DNA of 64,000 bases, taken from the NCBI GenBank assembly GCA_027886175.1, contig JAJNNQ010000018.1, positions 20,317,001 to 20,381,000 of the forward strand, read 5' to 3'. A model generated the notes under the pieces. It worked only from the letters and a program-made list of their open reading frames with translations, had not been told where the DNA came from and did not search any database. A program made the translations under genes and the position numbers. Shown here piece by piece: positions 12,835 to 25,440 of the stretch. The stretch is from Phylloscopus collybita (Eukaryota; Chordata; Aves; Passeriformes; Phylloscopidae). Each line of letters starts with the position of its first letter. The stretch's first letter is position 1.

Positions 12835-15081
12835 GAGGGGAGGGGTAAACTTCATCAGAGGGGCTTGAAAGTGCCCCATCATGGGTAAATGGAGAGCTGA
12901 GATTGTTACTCCACTGATTTTTTTTTTTCTTTTTTTCATTTTCAATGAACATTAGGCAGTGAGCAAATTAATAGAAATCAGTATCATATGTAGAATGGCC
13001 CACCAACAAGCAAAAAGGAGCTGCATTCTTCAGCCACTTCATTTCCAGAGTGTACTTGAAAGCCACTGTGATCAGGCAAAACATACAATGTCTGAGTAGC
13101 AATGGATTGAAAACATCCTTTGCAAAAGAGGCAACCCTTACATATTAATCCAAAGTAGATCAGCCTTCAGTTATGACAGATTAAAGAACTGTGCAGCACA
13201 ACTCAGCAGTCATCAATGTCATCGGTAGAGGCCAGTAGTTATCATAAAAACTAGTCAGTTGTTTGGGTGTTTTTAATAAATTTATTTAACAGTGATTTTT
13301 CTTCTGTACATAAACATCAGGGTAAAAGGAGGTTTAGAGAAAATCCAAGCTAATTTTTTACCGTGAAATAATTCAGGTTAATTTTTTTAGTGGGCTTGTC
13401 ATCTCAAACAACCAACCCTAGAGGAAGACATTTATTTGACAAGCTGAATTATTTTACTAGTATAAAATCATACAAAATAAAAAAAAAAATCCACAAATAA
13501 TCTGAAAAAGGATTTAATATATATATTTTTTCCCCAAAGAACTTTTCCATGTTGAAAGAAGATTGGATAAATATGTGATCTTCTCAGACAAAGTTAAGCT
13601 TTTGGAAATCCAGTGTCCCAAGGGATTGTTTTTTGGTGGGGTTGCACTTCAAATTGAAAGGAAAAAATACTGAAAGGAAAAATATTCTCTAAATAAGTTT
13701 TGTTAGAAGTCAAACACAAGCTATTTTTAAGCTCAGGACTATGAAAAACTTCATTGATTGAATGGGTTACCTGAGTCAGGAGGTTTCTTATTCTTATTAG
13801 ACCAAGTCCCTGGCTGTTACAAAGTAATGTATCTCTTCTTGTTCTGAGGAGCTAGATGAACAGTGACCACTGGAAATATTCACTAGATCAAAGTGTAAAG
13901 ATGAAGAATATCATGGCAATTAATCTAATCCACAAGACTGTTGCTTGAGTAAAACCAAGGAAAGAGGCAAACATTTTTCACAGCAGCCTTTATATTTCTC
14001 TATCTGTCTAATTGATTGGAGAGCAATTAAAATCTAAATTAGATCATCAATCAAATGAGGCTGTACTAAATACTGTCCCTGCTGCCATATACTAGAAAAA
14101 TTTACTTTGTTTGCAAGCCTGTGTCTTTAGTCATGCATTTCAGATTAAGGGTTGTGAGGAATTCATTTTTCCATACAATTTCCTGACCATAATATTATTC
14201 TAGATTGTTCGGGGGGGAGAGAAAAGAAAGAAAATTAAAATCCATCACAAAATAATTTTAATGGTTTTAAAACTTTTACTTCAAAATTCAAGTGCTTCTG
14301 AAGTCTGTAGCTACACTGGTGTTTCATGGTCTCAGTGTTAGCACCGAAGTCCTTAACCACAGATTTCAGTGCAGTTCAAGAGGCTCCTTGTTGGAAGTGA
14401 ATCACTTCCACATCACTGTGGGGTTGGAGAGGAAAGGCTGGCTCCACACTAGTCATATGAGAAAACACTCTGATTACAGTAGATGAAAGATAAATCATTG
14501 AAACCAACACACTGAAACCAACAGCTATTCCTGGACCACTCTTACAGCCTAGTTGTTTGCAAAATATTAGATGGATTTTTTTTTCCTTTTTTGATATGCA
14601 ACATATGACATATAAAATAGGTCCTGTGAAATATTAAGTTGACTCTATATCCCAAAAAAATTGTCTGGGTGAGGGGTGAGTTCTACCTGTGGGTTTACAT
14701 ATCCTTATAACTTACTTCCCCAAAACATCAGGTTTTTTGTTTTTTTTTTTCTTTCTCTCTTTGGTAATTTTTTATTCCTTTTTTCTTCTTCTCCTCAGCT
14801 TTAGTCTGAAGATTTACCTCTAACAGATTTTTATTTTTTAAAAAATTAGTAAGTGAAAGATCATCTCTTTCTTTTCATCAAAGCTTTCTTCTCACATTTC
14901 AACAAGCATGATTGTGTACTGCTTTTCAGAAGAGAGAAATGTGAAATAGAAGAAAATAAAAAAAAACTGTCTTGTGTTACGGAACCAAAAATGTGTATTC
15001 TATTTCATTTGTTGAAAGTAGTTGGGGAGATGTTTTTCTTTATCTCTTGTAACTCTGGGGGGAGGGTGGTAGATGCCTTTT
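12835..15081. other. Noncoding DNA with homopyrimidine and homeodomain-core patches
   Basis: No gene was recognised. A strongly pyrimidine-rich stretch at about 14731-14803 ends in TTCTTCTCCTCAG, which resembles a 3' splice site, but no coding exon follows it. The stretch at about 14005-14070 carries several TAAT/ATTA and TGATTGAT-like words, including TAATTGATTGG and ATCAATCAAAT. A short G-run (GGGGGGG) occurs near 14210. Confidence 0.5.
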
Positions 15082-15400
15082 GATAATGGGCCAGCTGTTC
15101 AAACCAGGTGGGGCAGTGTTTCTTATCTCTTTCATCACCTGTCCTCCCTCCAGGGGGATATTTTTTGCCATTAAGGCTCACCAAGGACATTCTATCATCC
15201 CATTGTGAGATGCTCCACCCAGTGGGGGAAGGCAACCATTCCTACCTAGATAAATTTGGATCACATTTGGAATTATATAGGCAGTGTCATTATCACTGTC
15301 CTGAGACAGGTCAAGGGAAAAAGTTCAGTGTGTCTCATCAATAGAAGGAAATACTGGGATGAGTTCCTTGAGAATCAGGAAGGGCATAATCCAGTAATGG
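15082..15400 (+). mobile_element. Possible ERVL-type LTR fragment
   Basis: The segment starts at a TG (TGATAATGGGCCAGCTG) and differs in composition from its flanks. It is GC-richer, with the words CAGGTGGGGCAGTGTTTCTT, GCTCACCAAGGACATTCTAT and GATGCTCCACCCAGTGGGGG. These match my memory of passerine ERVL LTRs. An AT-rich, promoter-like GATAAATTTGG follows at about 15249. I do not see the 3' end or an internal retroviral region, and the strand is inferred from the order of these words only. Alternatively it is a unique sequence with locally raised GC. Confidence 0.4.
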
Positions 15401-18400
15401 AACTAAGTAGGAATAGCTGGAATTCACTTGGGATCAGGAATGAGGGCTCCACTAATCTCAATACCCACAAGGGAATATGTCATAACTCTTCTGCTAAAAG
15501 AAAAAAACCACTTTTATTGGAAAAACAGTTACTAAACTATAGGGAGTTCCTGTAGAAAGATCCAAGTTAGGGTTCTAGGACAGGTATTGCTGTACATAAA
15601 CCTTATTATGAAGAATTATTTTATTAGGTACCCATGTTTCATGGGGACAGATGCAAGTAGTAAACCATCAAATTGAAAACAACTTTAAATGGCAAGGTAG
15701 AAATGCCCAGAGTAGTTGTGTATAAATCACTCCCTGAGACAGAGAAACACTGAGGAGTCATTGACCAGTGGTAATAGAAGTTGTTTATTCCTCTGCAAAA
15801 TCATGTTTTTCTTAGAAAGAAGAATCAGTGCATAATAATGGAAGGAATTAATGATTTTTTTTATTATAACAGGTCTGACCTTACTCTGTTACTTATACTA
15901 AATCTGTGCTGCACTGATGGCACCTGCTGCCTTGTATTAACACACTGCTGCACTTTGTTTACTTGGATGAAGGTGGGAACACCATGAAGACTTAGGCTCC
16001 TGTATTATGCCTTATGCCTCTTCATATTTTTTCTTTTTACTTACACATGTGATGAACAAATTAAATATCAAAGATGTAAGTTAAATTCAGGCACACATAT
16101 GTAAAGCAAGCAGTTGCAAACCTCTTAAAATCTTGGGACCAATCCCTTAGCTGTTTATATTCACACCATCTCTACGCTATGATTTCCAGCAAAGATTTTT
16201 TTCCTTGAATATCAAATTATTTGGAGGATGACTCTTTAGAAGGAAGGTATCTTTATAAAGTACTTTGCACATTTACAGCCTGTTGTGAATGCTCCTGTTA
16301 TTGACAAATTGCAGTCTGTGAAGTGCATGTGAAGTAATAGATAAGACTGATTTTACCACTTTTCTTTAGCTCACTTATTTCAGGGATCTTATATCTTACT
16401 TCTTACTTTTGTGTTAGGGCTGGTAATGCTGACTACAGTACCTGACAACTTGTTTCAACTTTGCTTGCTGCTGGCTTAGCAAACCAAATTCAGTAACAAA
16501 TGTGAAATCAATTGCAGTTAAGGACACTTTTGTAAAGATAGACGAACAGAGCAGGAGTTCGGCAGCATCGAGAGGTGTGCAAAGAGAAGTATATGCAGGA
16601 AGCATCAGCTGGGATTTTCTCTCTCCAATATAAAACAAAAGTAAGTGTCTCGATGACTGGATATTTCATAAAAGCAAAATCTGAATCATCCCCTTCATCT
16701 CAGGGTGGCAGGCATTTGAGATACTGGTGACTGATGGAGTAGTTACCAAGCTTTCAGTTATGATAAAGGTGAGTAATGATTTTTATGTCATTCTTCACAG
16801 CCTATCTTCATACTGTTCTCCATCCTGCCAAAACAAGTGACCTGCTTTTCCACATAGCACCCAAATGCCTCAGTGCTTTAACAATAAAATAATATGAGCT
16901 GGCGCCACTCTTCTGTCAGCCCGTGAGAAGCTGTCTCTGGAGAATCTGTGGGTTCATGTGGCAGACCTTTAGGATGCTGGTAATAGCAGCAGGGAGCCCT
17001 GAATGGCATGTTCTGTCAACAGCAGAGCCCTTAGGACCACCGAGGGGTTCTACCCTCTCCTTCCTATCTGTATTTTATGTGCACTGACAGGTAGAAAGCA
17101 CCCCTTTCACCTTTTCTCACAGCCTAACTAGAAATGAATGGTAAAATATTCATGAGAAGAGCATAAAAGGACAGAGAAAATAATACCAAGTTATATCCTT
17201 ATAAAACACCCAAAAGAAGAAAAGGTAAGAAAGGCAGATATAGTGGCATCTCTCCTAACTTATCTCTCTCAAATAATTTCAGATGCCTCCTGGTCTGGCT
17301 TATCCACATGAATGCACAGAGCAATGGAGACTGAAAGGACACTGCTGAGTGTGGTGAGCTCTGTGTCACAGGACATTAAACAGGACAAAAACACTTGGTC
17401 AGTGAAAGTGTCTCTGAAGCTGTTTTCAGGCCACACCTGCACCTCATACAGAGGAAATGCCTTGTGTCAATTTGCTAGACAACAAAAGATGGCAGCTACA
17501 TGTTTGAAAACGTTCCAGTTGTTAAAGTTGCGCTGTGGGAAATGGTGTACAGAAATGTGTAGCAAAGTGATAACGCGATGCAATGCGTTATAGATCCTTA
17601 TAGAAGGATCTTGAATGAAAAATTATTTCAAGATATGTTGGAAGGTATGTATGTGATATACGTAACAAGGAAAATCTCTCCTTTCTCACCCAGTAAATTG
17701 GTGTTAACATCAGTGCTATACTAAAATTACTAAGTGCACAGAGAGATTAGGTGTACTGTGAGTTGTTAAATATATTCATTCACAGAAAATGTACAGATTA
17801 ATACACTAGATATTCATAAATCCACTGCATAACTTTTTAGTTCTTTGGTTTACATATTACCTATATATTATTGCTCCTTAGAGTCAGACAAAAATTACAA
17901 AAGGAACTCCGCCTTTTTGAAAGGGCTTGAAACTTGACATTGATGTTCAGAATTTGGTGGAAGAATATCTCAAGTTTTCTTGTGCTGTAAGGATGTTCAG
18001 TCAGCTCACAAATGCCTTGTATCAGTGCAGACAGCAGGGAGAACTATCCACGATCAGAGAGAAAATGAGCCTTTTTCAGGGGCCAACAGCACTTCCCCTG
18101 GAATTAAACCTCAGTGTTGTTAGATCCTAATACAAGGAAGGTACTGGATTTGAAAGAGAAAACACCTTTTCTTATTATTATTTGTTTCTACCCCTCAATC
18201 CCATGAAGAGAGAAGGAAAAAGGCAGTAATGCAATTAGATTATGATGTGATACTTTACAGGGACTGGAAGGTGAAGAAAAGATAAAGAGAGGGAGGATGC
18301 TGGAGGAATTGAAGAGCTCAAGCTTAGAAAGGGAAAAGCAGAGCCTTTGTGACTGTTCAGCCCCTCAGCAGTGCTGTGCTCTCAGCAACAGCTTTGAAAT

Positions 18401-21400
18401 CCACACAAGAATGGGTCTTGGAGATGAGAAAACCAAAAAGCAGATAATAGGGCATAGCAACAGATACAGAAGAGGTCCATGTTATGAATGTCAAGGACCT
18501 AGTTGGACATTACTGTTTTGTTTTCTTGACAAAGGCAAATTTGTGAGATTGAATATCTTTCAGGGCAACAGGATTTGCTTTGAGAGTGTTCTCACAAAGC
18601 GATAAGTTTGGGGAAAAAAGCTTCAAAATGGTAGATGCCCACACTGACCTTTTCAAAATTGAAAATCTTGGGTTTATTGTAGCTTTCGTTTGAAAATCCA
18701 AGCTACTGTGATTGAGAGACTAAAATGATCTGGAAAAAAAAAGAAACACTTCAAAATTATATAGAAGCCTGTTTCAATTGAATAGGAATCTGCACTTAAC
18801 TTTCAGTCTATGAAAAATGTGACATTTCAACTTCTAAGCCTTATTTGTGGTGAACACTTTCTTTTAATTGGGACAATTTTCCTAAATGGGAAAAAACCAT
18901 CTGTTTCCCTCTCCTTCCAGCTGTGGCTTTGCTCTTTCACATTTCTCGACTTCAGATCTATAGGCACTGGGTAGCATTTCAATGGGAAATAGGGGAGGAT
19001 GGAATAGAAGGGTTTCATTTGCTTTTTTACTAGAAAAATCCCTCTATTAAATGTTATGGTCATAAAATCAGGGGCCCATAATACATGAAATGGCAGAATT
19101 TGAATGCCTTTCAGCCTTAACTCAGCCATCTTTGGCTTATACACTACAATGCACTTCTTTCTATGATCACCTGCTTCTTTCCCCAGAGCCTCATACCACA
19201 TAAATAGGTAATTTCTGAGTGAATTTTTTATTGTGTGTTATCACCATCATTTAAAATGTTTGCTTTGACACTGTGACTGAACTGATGCCCTAAGATCCTA
19301 TTTCAGTTTTCTGTCCTTCGAAAGATGGCTATTTGCTCTGTATTGTTTGTATTCTTTTAGTTCTCTAAAAGAAAAGGTATTCTGAAAGAATAATATTTTC
19401 TTATATGTTTGTGATCAACCATCATCAAATTTAGCTTTAAGCTCTGATATTTGAATTGCAGACACTAATTCAGCTGCTAATGTTCATCTTGTTCAATTAA
19501 AAGTACAGGCCAACAAATTAAGTAACTGTAACAGAAGAAGCTGGATTTTGTCTGCAAAAGGTGGCCACAAAGTTTTGTTGTTGTTCTGCAAACCTTTGGG
19601 GCAGTCATCTAAGCTAAGTTTTTGCTCTGGTAGTTGCTGTTAGCACTACAATAATTTTGCTTTGAATTTTTTGCTTTGCTTGGCCACTAATGTTAGGAAA
19701 CTTCACCTTCCTTTTATACTCCAAAAACATGAAATATCCAATAAGAAATACATAAAATGCATATCCAAGAGAAGCAAACAGACTTTTCAAATAACAATAA
19801 ACCAGAATATTTCAACCAAAAGAATCAAAATACATAGAAATATGTGACCTGATGGTGGGAAAGATTTTACACAACATTCTCACAACATATATATACACCA
19901 ACCTCCTCCTTTGCCAGTTTTTTTCTCCAAAAATAACCTGTATTTCATTTAGGGTTTTTTTGAAGGCTTCCAGATAATGTAACCCACATATTCATCTGCA
20001 TTTGGAATGTAGTGGTTTGTGAATGACCTTTTCATTACACTTACTAAGCAGGATCTTGATCCAAGTAGATTTTTTGGCTTGGGCTCATTCTACCCTCCCT
20101 TATACTTTGAACAAACCACTTCCCCAGGCTCACAGGGCCATAACTTTCATTGTTTGAAAAACTCATTTACCACAATTTATTGTGGCATTCTCTCCCCCTT
20201 TCCCCTGTCATAACTTCCTGATTGCTGTTCATCTGTACCAGATGTGCTCTTTACATTTCCAAGTTATATAAACTTATTACCCAAAATGGTTCTCCCTCTT
20301 TCCCCATCTGCTGTATATTTATATTTACAGTAGCATACTAACATGTATACTGTAGCACACATTTAACTACTAGGTCTGGAAAAGCACAGGGAATTCCTCT
20401 CTTTGAGGTGCAGTTCTAGTCATCTGTAGCTGTATCCATCCTGTCTTCAAAAACATCTGATTATGTAAGATACACAAGGCAGCCTTAGATAAAGCAGCCT
20501 CCAAGGAAAATTGGAGGTACTGCACAGAGTAATAGTCCTGAAGAAGCAGATGGCACCCTTTAAATCAGTCCTAAAGCCATGGTGTAAGGGTGACATTCTT
20601 CTAATGAAAAAACAGCAGTGACAGTTGAAAACTATCATTTAAATCCACTACTGAGTATAAAACTGAGGGTTTAGGTGGACTTGTGTGCGTGCATGTCTAT
20701 TTCCTATTACATTTCTCTTGAGAAATATTAACTGGGAGCCAAAAATACTCATAAAAACAAATTCTGCAGAATCAATCTTCTTCAACTTTTCCAATTTAGT
20801 AAAAAGGGAATTAATTTTTGCTCATCAAAAATAAGAATTTTATGCATTTTCATGTTCAGAAAAGTGATGCTTGTCAGTGAAGACACTGCCCGTGCATGCA
20901 CAAAACCTCAGTATAAGTACAAGGACTTTTTTTTCCTCCTTTATGTATGCTGTAGAACTTATCCTTAAATTAATTCCAGCATTTTTTACAAGTGTAAGGG
21001 AAAATTCCAGTTCCTGGATTTATGGGATTATACTAAATGCTAAACCAAAGCATAGCAACATTCACCTCATGCTGAATTTCCTCCCTTTTGCTCAATTCTG
21101 AGACCCAGTGTATCACCTTAAACCAAGACAGTAAAATGTGATAGTTCATCCACTTCAGTTACTGCTGTGAAAGAGCTTTGGCACAGCAAGGTCCTGACTA
21201 GGCCAGCCACACTATTCTCAGTCTGGAGGAAAGAGAGGGATAGCAGATGCTGAAGCATATATTTTTGACAGATAATTTTGTCCTGAAAACACCTACTCTA
21301 AGCTGAAATTCTCCCAAGATTTGCATCTCTTTTTTCACTTTGGTGCCTTTTAATTTTTTCAAATGTAGGAAAAATGATCACATTCCCAGTGCAGAATAGA

Positions 21401-22740
21401 AAACAAGAATGATTTTTTTACTGCTTAGAATTACTTTAAAAAAGAGATTTTTAACAGTTATATTTCTCCAATAAGATCTCCAAGATTATTGAATGTATTT
21501 GTTTTGAAATAAACCAAATCCTTCATTTGAATTGTTAGTTAAATTATGTCCTTACTTCGGTTCTTCTTCTCTTCTGCAATTTAATACATTTTCAGCCTTG
21601 TCACGAGTGCTGTTTTTTATAGGATTAAGCACACTGAGGCATCATCTCAAAACCGCAGCATAGAACAGTACAATAACAGGGCTATGAAAACGCTTTTCAC
21701 TTTCTAGCTCCATTTGTTCCACCAAAATTCACAGAGTATTGTGTAAGCCTTCACACGCATCTGTATTTCTGTGCCTTCATCGCTTGAATCTGTAAGTTGC
21801 TCTGATCTGGAAGCAGAACAAAGCAGCTGCAGGAGGAATTTTATTCCATGCAGTCTGGGGGTTCTGGCTGGCTGTGACGGGGGTGGTGTGTGTGGAAGAT
21901 GACTTAGCTGTTATTTTCCTTGCCTCTTGATCCAAATTTGTGCCGCTCTGAGAGTCAGAAAACATAGTTCCAAGGGACAGTGGGATTTTCTCAGCTTCTC
22001 AAGGAAAGTCTAGAATTATTTTTAACTATTAGTGGTTTTTATTTTAACTATGAGTGTTAAGTATTTCTCATAGCCTGAGATTCTGCAGTGCTGGTGAAAG
22101 AAGCTAAATCCCACCCTGTGCCCTCCTTTTTGTACAATCGCTCTTCAGCAGTGTGAAGCATCTGTATACTTTATATGCAAAGCTCAGCAATAATTTATTC
22201 AAAGTAATTTACCTCCCATTTCTAAAACAACTGTGAGCAACTTAGCATTCAAGTGTCTTTGGAAAATAAATTTGCCAATCTTTCCATGGAGAAACTGCTG
22301 CTAGTGTAGAATCTTTGAAAAGGGAAAGTATTAATTCTGTGCCAGTGGCACTGAAGGAGTGCATGATTTAGGTCACTTCATTTTAGCTAAAAATTTGACA
22401 GATCCAAATCTTTGAAGAATTAAAGAGTGATAAAAATGTTTAATCTTTATCAAAATGTTTCATTGAAAACTGGTGAAAAAGAAGGATTTGTGTAATAAAT
22501 ATGGACCCTTCTATGACTAATAATTGTAAATATAGAGATGTATGTTATATAATTTTACAAGTGGGTTGACTTAGTACAGCATAGAATTCTGACTCAAAAC
22601 CACATGATGTCCAATATCAGCAGAACACAGTCAGCAGATTAACAATTAGTTTAGTGACAAATCCAAACATGACTGGTCCAGCGTGGGTTCTAATCAAACA
22701 CAGCACCATTATCCACAGGGGCCTTCTGTGGATGTTGTTA
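15401..22740. other. Noncoding, unique-looking DNA
   Basis: I recognised no gene or repeat. Several open frames of 60-124 codons exist on both strands, with no domain, no matching splice pattern and no retroelement resemblance. Two short adjacent stem-loops lie at 17570-17611, with arms of 7 and 8 bp; arms this short are expected by chance in a window of this size. Confidence 0.55.
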
Positions 22741-22749
22741 CCATGACAG

Positions 22750-22944
22750 GTGTTATGCAACTTTTTCTTGATTATCTCAAAAAACATGAAGCTCTCAATG
22801 ACTAAATTTTCAGATGACATAATAATAGGCAAAGCAAGAAATAATGAGAAGCTATTAGTGTCACACAGTAGGCTGGACACTGATAGAATAGATTATAGAA
22901 AATACAGTCTTTATAGAAAGACAGAAATGCCTCAAAAGTGTTAG
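22750..22944 (+). pseudogene. Possible decayed LINE reverse-transcriptase fragment
   Basis: The forward frame contains KLSMTKFSDDIIIGKA at about codons 14-29. This resembles the catalytic block of CR1/L2-type LINE reverse transcriptases, in which a small hydrophobic stretch and TKF or SKF precede the paired aspartates (F-A-D-D). The second residue of that box reads S instead of A. Downstream, SRLDTDRI fits the following helix of the family loosely. The flanks do not continue the domain in the same frame, so at best this is a short, old remnant. The similarity rests on about 15 residues and could be chance. Confidence 0.3.
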
Positions 22945-22945
22945 G

Positions 22946-25044
22946 AAATCAGCTGTAGTATTAACTCTTTAAATGTTCAGTTTTAAAAAAAGAGATGTCT
23001 TAGTTATTTCTACTCAGGGAAGAAAGATTTCACATAATCTTCCTACATTTGCAGGCGAGACCCTGAATTTTGGGAACTATAAAATTACTTAAAACAGCCT
23101 TTTTCATTTCTCTTTACACTATACCCCTCTTTTAATCAGTCCCCCAACTACTCTTTCTACCTGGCCTTGTCACTGAAGGAATGCGGTTCTTTAAATTAAC
23201 AATACAAATACCTGACACTTCAAATTTAGTTTGCCTTCTTAGAATAAAACCAGTTTTAGAAGAGGGCATTTTGTGTAACTGAAATATTGCTTAAGGCCAC
23301 ACAGCTATGTAAATACTTAAATAATCTATCCACATCTCTTATGGTCCATTAAAACTATTTAATTTTCCTCTCTTTTTCTTCTACCAAAAAGTAATTTCAT
23401 AAAAAAGTTGGGGTTTGGGTTTTTTTGTTTTGTTTTGTTGTTTTTTTTAACCTTTTCTTAATTTATTTTAATTTGTGGAATTATTGTGACGGTAAAAGAG
23501 CAAAATTAGAAGGTTTTAGATAAAAACTCAAAAGAAATGTTGATACCTCATTTTAAAAAATAAATAAATTGGTAACATATCTCTGTAACTGTTATTTTAA
23601 GCATGTCAGTACAATATTGCATTAAGTTTCTATGAATGGAAAATTAAATGCTTCTGTGTAATTTCTTACACTGCCCTTAAGCAGTCCTTTAATATTTATT
23701 CAAGTTTACTGATGTATCAAGAATTGTAATGGAATTTAAAGTTTATTGGCATGGGTCAAATATGCAGTTTGCTCTTTACTCATAACCAGAGGTCTTTCTG
23801 CTAGTGGTTGTATATTGCAGAAATAAATGGCACTTTCACTTTTCTGCTATTCATCGGTTCATAACACTCAAGGTTAATGTGCTATGGTGACTTATTCACA
23901 AAAACTGTTTGCAGATCTTGAAAGTTCCATACATTTTAACACATGTAATTTATCCAAAAGTTCCTACCAGAAGGCATGGCTGTTCTTAATTCATTCTTTC
24001 AAAACTTTCCATTTTGCCGATGCATATACAGCACACACATATACAATACAGCATCTGCCAAAATGACTGTCACATGTTTATGACTAGACAAGAGGTTAAA
24101 TTGTTCTGTAACACCATCAACCAATATTTTCCATGCCCTAAAGAAGAAGCAAGAAAAATAGAGTACTAAGCCTACCATACTGTTTATTCCAAGCGAATAG
24201 TTTGGGTTGTTCTTTTTAACATATCTCAAGAAGTAGATTCTGGATAGATGAAAATATGCATTATATTTCATGACTACAGTCATGGGGGCTGTAACTCCTA
24301 CAAAGCACAGCTACCTAGCTGTTGCAATAGGAATGAACTAACAGACCTGCTAGTCATAGGAATTGGCTGTGTACATCTATCTATCCCAAATGTATTTTTC
24401 CCTCTTAATCAAAAATTCAGTGATGACTTTGTTTTATTAGTGGTGAATTCTTTTTCTCAGTTCTGCTCACTATTCCTGAAAATGAAAATATTCTTTCTAA
24501 ACTTTTTCTTGCTCTTTTCTGGAAAAAAATAATAATAATAGAGAGGTTTTGAAGGTTTTCTCTTGCCTGAAGGTTTTGACTAGGAACTTTATGTGAAAGC
24601 TAAAGATTCCTAGAGCATTATTCAAAATAAGATAATTTCACATTCTCATCTAGGTGCTTTTATGTCTCTCTTCTTTTTTCTTATATACCTTCTTACCTAC
24701 TGTCATATGAGAACTGCTAAAAGGGAAAAAATTATTCTTCATTTTTCTGTGCAAAAAGTGTGCCACTAGTATCTGATTCTTTTATTTGAGGAAGTTAGAG
24801 GTACTTTTTTTTTTAGTAGTATCAGCCACAATGATTTCAGCATGCCTAAATGGTGCAGATATTTGCATAAAACTAGAACAATCAGTTACTGATCAGGTTT
24901 TATTATTCACCAACAATAATTAACCCCTCCCCACCACTCTTTACTAATTTCAACCCTCAATGTTTGTTTGCCTGCAATTCCATGATTATACACAAAGTTT
25001 TGTTTAGCCTTAACACTGCAGGGAAAATATAATTTTCCTCTGGG
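22946..25044. other. Noncoding DNA
   Basis: No gene was recognised. A T/G-rich simple run lies at about 23408-23451 and a short AAT repeat at 24528-24540. The remainder is AT-rich, unique-looking sequence. Confidence 0.55.
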
Positions 25045-25440
25045 AAGTCTGAGTTGCATTGGGTTGCTTAGCCTGGAGAAAAGAAGGCTCGGAGGGACCT
25101 TATCAGTATCTACAAGTGCCTGTGGAAGGAGGTTTTAGCAAGGTGGAAGTCAGTTTTGTCTCCACAGTAACAAGTGACAGGATGAGAGGAAATGGCCTCA
25201 AGCTGTGCCAGAGAAGGTTGAGATTGGATATTAGAAAACATCTCTTCACTGAAACAGTGGTCAGGCACTGATTGCATCTGGCATCCCAGAGAGTGCAGAA
25301 ACACTATCCCTGGAAGTTTAAAAAAAATGTGTGGATGTGGCATTTGGGGACATGGTTTAGTCATGAACACAGTAGTACCGAGTTAACAGCTGAACTCTAT
25401 CTTACAGGCCTTTTTATATCTAAACAAATCTATATGATGG
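25045..25440 (+). mobile_element. CR1 LINE, 5'-truncated 3' end
   Basis: The segment follows the 3' end of avian CR1 closely and in order. It contains the GCTTAGCCTGGAGAAAAGAA word, then GGACCTTATCAGTATCTACA, the GTAACAAGTGACAGGATGAG word, AGGAAATGGCCTCAAGCTGT and GGTTGAGATTGGATATTAGA. These are followed by CTTCACTGAAACAGTGGTCA and, near the end, GGGGACATGGTTTAGTCATG. The tail at about 25385-25440 is decayed, and the usual short terminal direct repeats are not clean. CR1 copies are typically 5'-truncated during target-primed reverse transcription, which explains the missing ORFs. Divergence from the remembered consensus suggests an old insertion. Small open frames within it are not genes. Confidence 0.92.

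Noticed and set aside
14731..14815. Strong 3' splice-site-like tract (T-rich run ending in CTCCTCAG)
   Set aside because: No open exon with a donor follows it; pyrimidine runs are common in this window.
17570..17611. Two adjacent small hairpins (arms 7 and 8 bp)
   Set aside because: Arms this short with short loops are expected several times by chance in 64 kb.
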